Position numbers and translations under genes: made by a program. 64,000 bases of DNA from Bombyx mori (Eukaryota > Arthropoda > Insecta > Lepidoptera > Bombycidae). Under the pieces are notes generated by a model. That model did no database searches. It worked only from the letters and a program-made list of their open reading frames with translations, and was not told the DNA's origin. The stretch covers positions 11,470,001-11,534,000 of the forward strand of contig NC_085107.1 of the NCBI RefSeq assembly GCF_030269925.1, written 5' to 3'. Within the stretch, counting starts at the first letter, position 1; each line of letters begins with the position of its first letter. Shown piece after piece: positions 40,801-50,600 of this stretch.

Positions 40801-42539
40801 AATTAAAAAAACATAATAAAAAATAAATTACTCAAAATATTCTTACAAAAAAAGTATAAAGTGCGACTCCGTAATACTCTGTTCGGAGCAGTAAAGTCTT
40901 AATATCGTAAGTTTAAAAGGGCGTAAGTAAAATGCTATGCGTGTAAATTTTTGCTTTATTTTTAAGTTGATAAGGTTAAATTTGGAATAAAAGTTATTGT
41001 AAAAAACTATCTTTTTCTGTCATTCATGGCGTAAGGTCGTAAGTGAATGTTAAAATAATCTAAACTGCACTTTATCGCTTGGGGAAAAGGCATAGTTTAG
41101 GTTACAATTATTATATTATACATCGTTTTTCTCCACTTGATGGTGTAGTCAGATCAGTTAGTCGATGCCATATTTGCGTTTGGTTTTTGTATGTGATGCG
41201 TTATCTAGTGGTAATATATCGATGGTATGTTACCATAGTAGTACAACATATCTCGGCGTCATAGCGCGGCGTTAGGCTCTGACGCGCGCTAATTACGCGT
41301 TCTGTTTGACGAAGGCTTTAGATCTACACCCACAACTTTTAGCATCTGACCTTGGGCTTTATTTATTATTATGTATTTACATATAGTTAAAGTTTGGGAT
41401 GTTCAATTGATTCGTTCGATCAAACGAAATTTATATTATTTAAATGAATGTTTCCTTTTTATAAAAATTACAACAGTAAAACGGTCATCATACAAAAATG
41501 AATCTATAATTTCCGTTTGAGCTCTCCATACACCCACTTTAATGTGATTTGTGTTTATATGAATTCGGCGATATATTTATTTATGCGATGGGTATCTTTT
41601 ACTTCTCTTCGAATTTAATATTTAAGATAAATAATGACATTACAATATATTGGATGTTTAGATAAAAAATAGTTGTTTGTTGAATGCATCTATGTAACAG
41701 CTAGTTGGTGTTGTAATTAAGCAGACATAAGACCTAAAAGAAAAGAGTTTGGTACTTCATTATTATTATTTTTTTATAAAGGGCTTCCCGTTCTTCGGTG
41801 TTGAACCGAAAATCTTGAATGAAGATGGTGTCGAAATAGAGGGACCCGGAGAAGGCTATCTAGTGTTCGCACGTCCATGGCCCGGCATGATGAGGACTCT
41901 GCTTGAGGACCAGGATCGCTTTGAAAGGGTCTATTTCAGCAAGTTTCCTGGTTACTACTGCACCGGAGATGGTAAGATCTAGGAGAAACTATACATATTT
42001 AATGTAACTTTTTACACTTAAAGATTCCCAGGACTTTGCTGGTTTTTTTTCTGTCATTACATAGCCATTATTTTGTAGGCGTGAGGCGCGACGAAGATGG
42101 ATACTTGTGGATCACAGGCCGTATTGATGATATGCTTAACGTGTCTGGACATCTCATGTCTACTGCTGAAGTAGAGGGCGTTCTCGCCTCAGACCCCAGG
42201 GTCTCCGAAGCAGCAGTAGTGCCAAAACCCCACGAAGTTAAGGGCGAAGCACTGTATTGTTTCGTTGTACTCAAAGAGGGGTTGCAATTCGACGCTGATT
42301 TGGTTAAAACATTGACCTTGCTGGTGAGGCAGAAGATTGGAGCATTTGCCGCTCCTGACACTATCCAGAACGCTCCCGGCTTGCCTAAGACTCGTTCTGG
42401 AAAGATTATGCGCCGCATTTTAAGGAAGATCGCCGTGGGTGACCACGAGGTGGGCGACATTTCTACCCTGGCCGACCCCGGTGTCGTTGAAGAACTCTTC
42501 AACAACAGACCTGCCGAAGCGAAACCAAAAACTGGCTAG
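25577..42539 (+). CDS. AcCoAS: Acetyl-coenzyme A synthetase (AcCoAS / ACSS2 type), complete
   Basis: ATP-dependent ligase that makes acetyl-CoA from acetate through acetyl-adenylate, in the cytosol and nucleus, supplying lipid synthesis and histone acetylation. The exons are 25577-25881, 31743-31938, 32300-32539, 32729-32844, 33496-33688, 36970-37112, 38096-38285, 41782-41971 and 42079-42539. They join in phase to 677 residues, the usual length. Signatures in order: [11 protein letters not shown] (AMP-binding loop), [29 protein letters not shown] and [11 protein letters not shown] with the catalytic Lys. An in-frame TAA at 25559 supports the start at 25577. The acceptor at 38094-38095 is the least certain junction, since it has a weak pyrimidine tract. 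A candidate polyadenylation signal is at 43,666. Confidence 0.97.
25950..27990. other. AcCoAS intron 1, proximal part, AT-rich
   Basis: No exon or repeat with defined ends. A possible degraded LINE stretch lies near 27,540-27,760 (AACAACTGCCCGAGCGCC) but it could not be assigned. Confidence 0.4.
28000..28275 (+). repeat. Family B repeat
   Basis: CATTAACGGTGCTTTTAGGT to AGCATAGGTAGGAAGAAAAA, sense to AcCoAS in intron 1. Confidence 0.85.
29525..29670 (+). repeat. Probable RTE-like LINE 3' end
   Basis: AAAATCGTTGGAGCCGTTTC and ACAAGAATTGCTCGTTTAAA are characteristic insect LINE tail strings, recalled rather than searched. Confidence 0.5.
30130..30215 (+). repeat. Decayed family A fragment
   Basis: GTAGGCTGTGAGCTTGTCC resembles GTGGGCTGTGAGCTCGTCC of intact copies; much of the body is lost. 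Confidence 0.4.
30628..31070 (+). mobile_element. Full-length Bm1-like SINE
   Basis: A tRNA-like head (GGTCGTCGTGGCCTAACGGA with A box; GGTGTTCGAATCCCGC with B box), a linker (GGTACCAATTTTTCTAATGA), then the common tail from 30,828 and an A-rich end. This copy shows that the abundant tail-only repeats belong to a tRNA-derived SINE. The tRNA resemblance (Arg-like) is an impression. Confidence 0.85.
31743..31938 (+). CDS. AcCoAS: AcCoAS exon 2
   Basis: Completes Trp, then [19 protein letters not shown] and [15 protein letters not shown], ending [10 protein letters not shown], the opening of the AMP-binding domain. Confidence 0.95.
32300..32539 (+). CDS. AcCoAS: AcCoAS exon 3
   Basis: Eighty codons from [20 protein letters not shown], through [13 protein letters not shown], to [11 protein letters not shown]. 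Phase 0. Confidence 0.94.
32555..32700 (-). mobile_element. LINE ORF2 C-terminal relic, minus
   Basis: On the minus strand: [20 protein letters not shown] and GHDLQQ, the DRxRW...GHDPQQ end shared by RTE-like LINEs. It fills most of the 189-base AcCoAS intron 3. Confidence 0.65.
32729..32844 (+). CDS. AcCoAS: AcCoAS exon 4
   Basis: [17 protein letters not shown] to [13 protein letters not shown]. The donor splits the Ser codon of the SGSTGKPKG loop. Confidence 0.94.
32961..33470. mobile_element. Partial long-inverted-repeat element
   Basis: Relative of the 20,950-22,033 element: TTTGAGTTAATCCGACG, GAAGGGGGTCAAAATCATGT and ACGTCTGAAGCTAATAAAAG. One outer arm is missing. Confidence 0.6.
33496..33688 (+). 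CDS. AcCoAS: AcCoAS exon 5: AMP-binding loop
   Basis: Completes Ser, then [20 protein letters not shown], and [18 protein letters not shown]. The acceptor is about 25 bases after a transposon end. Confidence 0.95.
33775..34095 (+). repeat. Family B repeat, diverged
   Basis: GGCCCACTGAGTTTTCGCCG to GCGAATAGGTAGGGATAAAA in AcCoAS intron 5; more diverged than other copies. Confidence 0.75.
34789..35080. mobile_element. MITE family M, copy 3 (inverted)
   Basis: Reverse orientation to copies 1 and 2, flanked by ACAT at 34785-34788 and 35081-35084. Near one end the terminal motif CGTCTATTA is partly repeated. Confidence 0.8.
35985..36297. repeat. Inverted-end element with three 38-bp tandem units
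   Basis: Units at 36038-36075, 36076-36113 and 36114-36151 (AAATTCTTACGAAAAGTTGT, then CACGACACTTTTTGCTAT) are essentially identical. GGAACGAAGTTCC near 35,991 is mirrored by GGGAACTTCGTTCC near 36,262. A (CT)n-rich stretch lies between. Confidence 0.65.
36305..36690 (-). mobile_element. Bm1-like SINE with head, minus
   Basis: Tail 36305-36543, then on the minus strand a head with CTTTCGAATCTCGCTGG (B box) and a decayed A box near 36,670. Confidence 0.72.
36970..37112 (+). CDS. AcCoAS: AcCoAS exon 6
   Basis: [20 protein letters not shown], then [16 protein letters not shown]. Ends in AT of a Met codon at GTAAGT. Confidence 0.94.
38096..38285 (+). CDS. AcCoAS: AcCoAS exon 7: WQTETGG
   Basis: [20 protein letters not shown], then [20 protein letters not shown]. 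The acceptor choice (GAAAG at 38091-38095) is set by phase with exon 6 and gives Met-Pro-Asp. Confidence 0.88.
38379..38514 (+). other. Exon-like open frame of unknown origin in AcCoAS intron 7
   Basis: [20 protein letters not shown], then [16 protein letters not shown] and NKSNRTR, ending exactly at a consensus donor GTAAGT (38515). The composition is unlike the AT-rich intron around it. No ATG start and no in-frame acceptor was found, and a TGA sits just upstream (38373). I do not recognise the protein. Confidence 0.35.
39244..39318 (+). repeat. 75-bp direct repeat, copy 1
   Basis: ATGTATTTACATATAGT to TTTATATTATTTAAA; matches 41371-41444 with only a few mismatches. It abuts the CTAG end of a Helitron relic. 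Confidence 0.8.
39553..41318. mobile_element. TIR element related to 12,969-13,957
   Basis: Inverted ends AAGCCTTCGTTAGACAGAAC and CGCGTTCTGTTTGACGAAGG. It shares the AATTACAACGCCTGACGTC block and the CGCGACAGAGCG string with the intron-14 element. It contains a nested SINE at 40,308. The flanking duplication is imperfect (TAA/TTA). Confidence 0.6.
40308..40735 (-). mobile_element. Bm1-like SINE, minus, nested
   Basis: Tail from the T-rich start through GATGGGTGGACGAGCTCACA to CCTACAACCAGTAATTACGC, then linker and part of the head (GGATTCGAACACC). It carries a small duplication near 40,400 (TATTTACGCTGCCATTTGCG). Confidence 0.8.
41371..41444 (+). repeat. 75-bp direct repeat, copy 2
   Basis: Second copy of 39244-39318, followed by TGAATG, so the A|T junction used by the Helitron is uninterrupted here. 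Confidence 0.8.
41782..41971 (+). CDS. AcCoAS: AcCoAS exon 8
   Basis: [20 protein letters not shown], then [16 protein letters not shown], ending FPGYYCTGD plus one base. Confidence 0.95.
42079..42539 (+). CDS. AcCoAS: AcCoAS exon 9: C-domain and stop
   Basis: [20 protein letters not shown] opens the mobile C-terminal domain. [18 protein letters not shown] holds the catalytic Lys that is also the sirtuin-regulated acetylation site in the family. TAG at 42537. Confidence 0.96.
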
Positions 42540-43671
42540 GCGGGCTCGCGACGAGAGCCGTTTTTTGTTCCTGATAACGTTGGAAAAATGTACTTTTTAT
42601 TATGGATCAAAAGATCCTCGTAGATCGTTTGGTAAAAATTCTTATTCGAGAATTTCGTGCTGTGTTATTTGATAGTGATCACTATTCGATGGTGCAGGTA
42701 AAGTTCGTAAAAGCGAAAAAAAAAAGAACGATCATTTGATGATGTCTATTTTATTTATTGAGCACTTGGTGTTTTAATTTTAATGTATTTATCGATAACC
42801 ATTCCATAAAAAAGAAATATTACGGATTATATATATTAATAACAGTGTTTTGTGTACACTTTTTTTTTTATAATAAGAAACTCCGCATGTATTTTGATAC
42901 GCCATTTAAACAGAGCATCACGACTAAGTTAATGTTTATTTTAGTTATTTAAGAAACGCGAAAGCCTAATAATTTTCTGGAACAGGTATTTTTGAATCTC
43001 AACCGTATAAACGTTATGTCGTAAGTTATGTATTGGCTACACCGGGCACTCTGGTGTAACCAAATATTAGAAATTATAATATATTATGTAGAACTAAACC
43101 CTGAGCGTGGTAGTCGCACAAAATCTCTCTTTAGAATTATTATTATAAATGTGTTGTACTACGTTTTGACACGGCATTGTGTATTAGATCGTGTCGCACT
43201 TCACCATACTCTATATAAACGTGTGGGTTATTAAAATATTAAGATAATGAGTCTCTTGACGTTTGCTTAACATTTAATTTAAGCATCATTGTAGTTGCTA
43301 CTATTAGCAGGTACGCATTTGACTTGTAATCACAGTATGGTACAGCCAAGTATTAATATGAGCTTACTGTAACATGTTCTACGTTATAACGTGTATAATT
43401 AATCCATTTTAATATAATACCCACCTATGGACATGATAGTTTGAATCTTCGTATTCAATATTTTGTCATTTATGTCGTTCTATGTATTATCATAATCATG
43501 TTCACGTGTTTAATATGTTTAAACGTATTCATTCGTGGTAGGCTTCAGGAAGCAAAACTGTACGAATATACCTTAACATCGCGATATTCAATTTTGTGAG
43601 GAACAATGTTCTTGTGATTGTACGTCTTAAAACATATCAAATCGTGATATCATTTGATGATATTAAATAAA
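42540..43671 (+). other. AcCoAS 3' untranslated region (candidate)
   Basis: From the stop to AATAAA at 43666-43671, which is followed by a GT-rich TTGGTGGTCG. A 1.1-kb 3' region would be long but plausible. No other gene is seen here. Confidence 0.45.
43666..43671 (+). terminator. Candidate AcCoAS polyadenylation signal
   Basis: AATAAA with a downstream GT-rich element. Confidence 0.45.
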
Positions 43672-44419
43672 TTGGTGGTCGTAAAATACAATGTCTATTT
43701 ATTTATTCAACGATAATATCTTAAAAAATTCACAAACTAATTAAATCACAAAACATTAAAACACACACACAAAAAAAAACTGTCATATTAAAATTATTAC
43801 ATGAATTCATTAAAAAAGTTCAGAGTAAATAAAAGAAAGAACAATAATTAAATAAGATAAAAATAAAGATTCTCCCAGAACATACATATTTTTATGTGTA
43901 TTCAGTGCATGGAAGGAATTTGAAAAACAGAAATCGATTTGCAGCTTGAAAATGAGCAAAACACATGACAGTACTATTTAATAAAAAAGAAAAACATGTA
44001 CTAACCCCTACTTTAGCATTTTGAGATATACATAATCAAACAAATTCTCCCCCAAACAAATTCAAAATAGCTTTAATGCAGAAATGCCCCGCTCAATGCT
44101 CTGGTAATTCCTTCAAGGCCGTGATTATGACTTGGGACAATATGCAAGAAAAGATTGGTGAGTACAATAAAATAATTTTATGATATTTTATTCATCGGAT
44201 AATCGGATGCTATCGAAGGATAAATGTGCAAGAACTACACGACAAATTGAGAAACCAATTTTAAGCTGGATTTATTTATTTTTCTTTTATCGAACAATTC
44301 GTGCTAAGCTTTTAGTGCACAACGACTATCTGTGTTTATATAGTAACAGCAGCGAAATACGGTAGACTGTCGAGATTACATTTCTTATTACCAAAAAACA
44401 TTTGTTGCGAGTGTGATGT

Positions 44420-44425
44420 TTTATT
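44420..44425 (-). terminator. Candidate polyadenylation signal of the minus-strand gene
   Basis: AATAAA on the minus strand, 56 bases after the stop codon at 44,481. Confidence 0.45.
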
Positions 44426-44480
44426 ATTATTTTTTACTTCAATTAAAAAATGTATTTGACGTTTTGGTTATTGGAAGATT

Positions 44481-44607
44481 TTATTTGGTTTTCTGCTTCT
44501 TAGTTGGTACTGGTACAGACTGAATAGTTCTGAAGTAAAGGCCGTAGAAGACGCCGGCGGCTAGGAAGAGGATCGTTGTTAGCAGCACAATATATTCAGC
44601 ACGATTC
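44481..44607 (-). CDS. Unknown membrane protein, last exon
   Basis: NRAEYIVLLTTILFLAAGVF, then YGLYFRTIQSVPVPTKKQKTK and TAA. The final membrane span is followed by a basic tail with a KxKxx end. Confidence 0.85.
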
Positions 44608-47600
44608 CTGTGAAAAGACGTTTTGAAACATACTTAATTCGCTCTTTTAGTATATAACGCAATAATCATTGCGTATGAACAACCCTCTATTTTGAAAACC
44701 TCAAAATGTTCACGTTACTGAACCGTAACAGAAGGCTATTTCGAAATTATTAAAATATTGTTTTATCCTAATTCAAACACTTTTGAATTTTCTTGTAGAG
44801 TTCAATTTACCGAAGCTGAGATGGAGATATCCCTTTTTACGTTATATTATTAATTAGTATTAATTATTTCTTTCTGTATTATTTATTTATTTATTTAATA
44901 TATTTTGTAGACACAGCTGATAGAAGAAACACGACAATAAGGATACAGAGTACGAGAGTACTTATTTCATGTTGAAATCTCTTCCAGTAGGCCCGCAAAA
45001 GGAAAGAAGAATTAGGAACGTTTTGTTTGGTTAACTACAAAAATTAATCAAAATGGCTATTTTAATAATTTTATAGGATACTTACGTGAATGGCGTACCA
45101 CAAATAGTGTACCAAGTAGCACCGTTTGGAGGCTTCTTGCCGCCGACGCAGTGGAAGTCAAAGTAACCCTCGTCGTACTGGTCCGGGCAGAAGTACTTAC
45201 GTTTGTACAAGGTCTGAGAAAATAAATCTTTTTTTTTATTTTGGCCCAGGGTCAGTCGTCTTCGTTTGCATCCGACAGTATATTAAGCAGAGTTTCTGAT
45301 TATTTATGCATTCTGTTCGATACTGTATAGATTTTCAAGAATTGATTTAGTTTTCCCGAGAACATTGGCACAGAATTAAGGAAATTTAATAACCAGGCTT
45401 TTGAGGAATCTTGGGGCATACCTTCAGTTAGAGACTCCTGTATATTTTACATAAGATTGGGACGAAGTAAACCATTTCTTCCTGAATTAATGGTGTCAAA
45501 TCGTAACAAAATGCCTCTTGGATTTTTTAATAAAGTTGAAAATTTATTGCTTAGAAGCTGCGAACTTGATATTTTTAATAACCATGCAATCTATTTAGTA
45601 TAAAAAGTGAGAACAAATTCGACCTTTGGTTTTTTTTTTCTTTGCGAACATAAACAGATTAATCTCCCCTAAAGATTAGGAATAATTGAATCGTATATAT
45701 ATGGTCGATAGTAAATATTGCCTATAAAATAGAAATTTAATATTTATGCGGAAGACAAAATAAATATAAAAGAAAGCCTTTGCTTCCTTTAACTGGCTAT
45801 TTAACTGTTAAGTTGGTTCATCTATTAATGAATAAACAAATGAACAATTCATGTTTTGAGAGATGTGGCGTCATCCGCGTCAATACATGCTTTTATTAGC
45901 AGCCCGAAGCTTTGAGCTTTTCGAAACGTCCGAGTTAATTGAAATTTAGCACACTACTTATCACCAATGACCATAAAATAATTTCCTACCTACTATATAC
46001 ACCTACATAATATCCCACCTATCCTATCCTTCAGGACACAGATGTCCACTACTGGATTTAGGCCTCCCATAAGCCTCCCCTCGGGTCTTCTAGTTACAAT
46101 ATATGAACTATTTTGTTTATGACTCAATTTTAATTTTAAAATCATCATAAATACATAATATATAATAAATCATAATTATAATAATCCTTTTTTGTACCAT
46201 TACTATGTTTTTATGTACCAATGTACCCCACCGTTGCACTAAAATAAACTTACATGGCTAAATTTCTACTTTTTAGTTCGGCTACCTACAAGAAAGTGTT
46301 TTTTTTTGTTGTTTTTATATCATAGATTATTAAATTTATAGTTAAAATATATAAATACTAATATAAATGCGAAACTGAGTTTGTTTGTTATGCTCCCATG
46401 ACGTAACTACAGGACAAATCTAAACACGATTTTTTTTTTCAAATATATTGTTAGTGCTCCAGTAAACGCAAGATAAAAACACAGAAAAGAGTAAGTACCT
46501 TTCATCCAGCAAACAACTACTATTACCGAAGGATACATTTATTTCTATTAACACTAGTGAAGCCGCATGTAAACACTAGTAAATAGTAAATACAAACAAG
46601 AATCGAGCAGGAGATGAAATTTGCATTTTCTTTTACCTACATATACGTTATTCGTTCTTTAATTGTGTTGTAATATATTTTTATTTTATTTTGGTAAGCA
46701 GATTGCGAACGTACTCTATATTTTAATAAAAAAATACCGGTTTTAAATAAGAAACAAATGGAAAACAATATTGTGCGAAAATCATAGCCTTTTGAAATAT
46801 TACAACGATTTTATTACCATTGTACTCTGCACGCTAGTAATAAATCAATACGATAGAGTACTTAGTGCCTTAAGAAAGTTTTCAGGTGAGCAATAAGTAA
46901 TGATATCATAATTTAAAAACCCCGTTGCCTTTTGAACTAGTAGCTGTGTGATTGTGGAATTCAAAAATCGAAATCAATTTTCTCTTCCTTCTAATATGCC
47001 TCATTTCAAAGTAGCATAACATGCATATTTCGGGTGGAATTCGGGATGAGCCAAGTTATCGTTTTCTGGCCTTCTTCAGTTTCGAATAAATAGGTCGTAA
47101 GATCAGAAAAGCTCTCGTTGGCTTAGCCGCTTTGTTGGCACCACATTTTTACGTTGATAAACTCTTATAACTTAAGAGAAACCTCTTTCCCTAAAAAAAC
47201 CACGGGAGAAAATTATAAAAAAAAGTAAAATAAATTTCCCCTAATTCTTGGATGAAACAAATTACGAAAACTAATATAATTTTGATCTCATTCTAAAGAG
47301 GTCCCGTGTCATCCGCATGACAATAAAGCGAAATATATCTCTTTTTTATGTACAATATATGTGTATATGATTACTGGTGGTAGTACCTCTTGTGAGTCCG
47401 CACGGGTAGGTACCACCACCCCGCCTATTTGTGCCGTGAAGCAGTAATGCGTTTCGGTTTGAAGGGTGGGGCAGCCGTTGTAACTATACTTGAGACCTTA
47501 GAACTTATATCTCAAGGTGGGTGGCGCATTCACGTCGTAGATGTCTATGGGCTCCGGTAACCACTTAACACCCGGTGGGCTGTGAGCTCGTCCACCCATC

Positions 47601-50600
47601 TAAGCAATAAATAAAAAAATCGCGGCCTCTTTGATATCAATCAGAAAGCGGACCCAACACCCACCCCAATACCTGGTGTCGAAGTCATAATTGTAAAGCA
47701 TAACTGCTGTCCCGTCTTTAAAAGATGAAGGCATGTGTGCTCTGCGGTAGAAATATGCAGGATGGCGGGACCCACCAGTGCACACTTTCAACACCCCCTT
47801 ACGCGGTAAAAGTCGGTTAGTAATATTGATTTAATACTCAGAAAACGTTTCCTGCTTTGTTGTCGTTTACGACACGAGAAGAGCTTAGCTTATGCTATCA
47901 TGCAAAAGGACCGCACAGGTAATTCTTTACTATATTTTTTAAGCGTAGAGCAGTTAGCTATTCGCGGACGACGTCCAAGGTATCTGTATCTTTTCCGTTA
48001 TTATTACACGACATTACGAAAATGCGTTTTTATTTACCAAAAATCAAAGCTCCTTACATTTATAGCTTTGAAATGGTTTCAACCCCATCTAAGACGTCAT
48101 TGATTACAAAACGTAATATAAGTTTGATATAGGTTTTCACTCTAAGTGAAAAGATTTACAATTTTCTTAGGAAAACAATTGAGTAATTTATTTTATAAAG
48201 TTTCTAAAGGAACCGAATAACGCAGCCCCGCAAAGCTTTTATTTGGAGTAATTCGATTTTTCATCCAACTATGCCACTTTCAGGTACCGCTCGCATTATC
48301 AAATATAGTTTTTATTTTATATATGTAATACTTAAATTACAGCAAACAGAGATATTCATTTATCACAAGCCGTTTCATGAATACAATTTACATATATACA
48401 TTAATAAAGTAAAACGTTCGTCATTGGTAATAACATCACTTGCGAACGTCTGGATCGATTTAGCTGTTTTGGTTATTAAAAGCTAAATGTCGTAATTGTC
48501 TAAATAGGGCTTTCATCGAATAAAATTTATTGTATGAACAACTATCGGCTAGCTTTTCATTAAAAAATCGCCATAAAAGCTTTCGGCTAGCAAAACACAA
48601 TCCTTTTTCCGATTTTGGCAATTAAAACAACTAAAAATTAAAACATAAAAGAGATGAAATCTAATTCATAAAAAGGGGTTTTTTAGACAGAAATCAAAGC
48701 TATTTCGTCACTGCTCATGTATTTTAGGCATTCCGTCTGTGAGTTTAGCGCCGCGTTGCGGTATTTCCCACGATTCGCTTGGAGTTGAACTCGTGTAGCA
48801 CCTAGAGGGCACCAATTTGAAATTATCAGGTTTCCATTATTTTAGGCATTTCCAAATCCTTTTTGATATGAAACTATTAACCGACTATTAAGCTAGTAAA
48901 TATCTAGAAAAAATCCAAAAATGGGAATTCAAACTCATAAACAGAGTCTCGTGTCCAACAGGCTTCGACGAGTTTTGCTGTTCGTAGCATAGAATTTAAT
49001 TTTTTTAAACATCATTTTAATCAAATTAATGACTGAATTTGCATGAAAACATTAAATTACCTATATTATACATCGGTTTAAATTTATAAAACACATTTTC
49101 GTAAGAGGACTTCCTTAAGAATGAGCATCAATTTTTTTAATTTTAATTACCTATTCAATTTACATCAACTACTTTTTTTGACCTTCTTATTAAATTTCTA
49201 ATTGGAAAATTATAATTTTCATTATTTTTCAGTGACTTTATATCCAAGGGTAACGGAGTTATCAAGGAAAATCCTGAATCGCGATATCAAGAATTCGCAT
49301 GAAATTAGTATATAAGGCGGGGAACGTTTTATACAGTCGGGAGTCCGTGGCTACACAGAGAACCGGTGGTTCGGGGGAGAGCCGGCCTAATTCACCCTTT
49401 CATATGTTGTCGTAAAAAAAATTGAGAAACACAAAAAGAATAGAGATCCTTGAGATTTCACCACTGCTGCTGTAGCCAATTTGACTCTCATTTTGTTTCT
49501 CGAAACAATTTTTTAAAACTTTGCTCTAAAATGTTTATAATGTTATTTTTGAAATAAAATATGTGGAATTTTTAAAAGAAAAAAAAAGTTCTTTTTTGTA
49601 ATTATACAATTATAAAAACATTTAAGAGTTTAAAAAAATAAAAAAAAACGCCCAACAGCGCTTAGTATGAAGAGGGGAGAGGGGAGTGCTGCCTTTTGCT
49701 TTATTGATTTCTCTTCGTCTGAAGGGCGGCTCTATGCGGCCAGACATATCAGTTGAACCTTACTAAGAACTATGATTCATCATTTTCACAACTTTCGAAG
49801 TTCATTTATCGCTAACTATTGATTTTAAAAATTAATTCAGAATATTTTTATTCTTATTTAACGAACGCAACGTGAAAATTACCCTGCAAATACGATATAA
49901 CCTTACATAATAAAAATTAAACATAATTAGAAAACAAATAGTGGGGCGTAATTCACAAATATGGTATTTAGAAGAAAAAAAAAGTCTATAAAAATTTGAA
50001 TCGACACTATCCAGAAATCAGAAAAACAGTAAGAGAAACAAAGTTTAATTATAAAACTTAAGTTTCACACACAACGTTTCATGAAATATAATATGCACCT
50101 GGATATCTAATTCCAAACGTGCACATCGGGAGGGAAAAGTACCGGTAATTAAGCTTAGGCAGCGTTATTATGATACTATTTAAAATCGTCAAGTTCAAAT
50201 GGCGATCATCAAACTAGATCAATTCAGCGAAATATGTTGTCAAGTGCATTAAGCTTCGATCGTCGAAGACACAATTGATTTGTAATAACTTCCGTATTAA
50301 ATTTTAAAGCGCAAGGTATAATGATTTTGCGGCACAATATATGTATGTGTCACGGACAGAAACCCTGATGTGTCTGACCGGGTTCACAAGCGCTGACAAA
50401 ACGTTATTAAACCTACATTATGTAGTGTTAAAATCAATGCACTTATTCAATTAGAGTATACAAAACAATGGGACTGTTTGAAAAGGAAACATGCTCAATT
50501 TATAATAATTGTATCAAGTGTCGGTATTATTGCAATTGCATTCATTCGGACACTGACTTCTCGTCAGTATAACGGATACCGCAAAACGAAATCAATTGAA

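Larger units (their letters stand above)
39319..41370 (-). mobile_element. Helitron relic with helicase C-terminus, interrupted
   Basis: The minus-strand 3' end is CTAG (39319-39322). Interior minus-strand frames encode [15 protein letters not shown] (41,320-41,368) and [20 protein letters not shown] (39,485-39,545), consistent with the Helitron helicase C-terminus ([15 protein letters not shown]...GQLYVACSRV). The two halves are separated by the element at 39,553-41,318. The 5' end of the Helitron is missing. Confidence 0.7.

Noticed and set aside
42068..42505. Long minus-strand frame
   Set aside because: Mirror of the last AcCoAS exon, whose plus-strand product is unmistakable.
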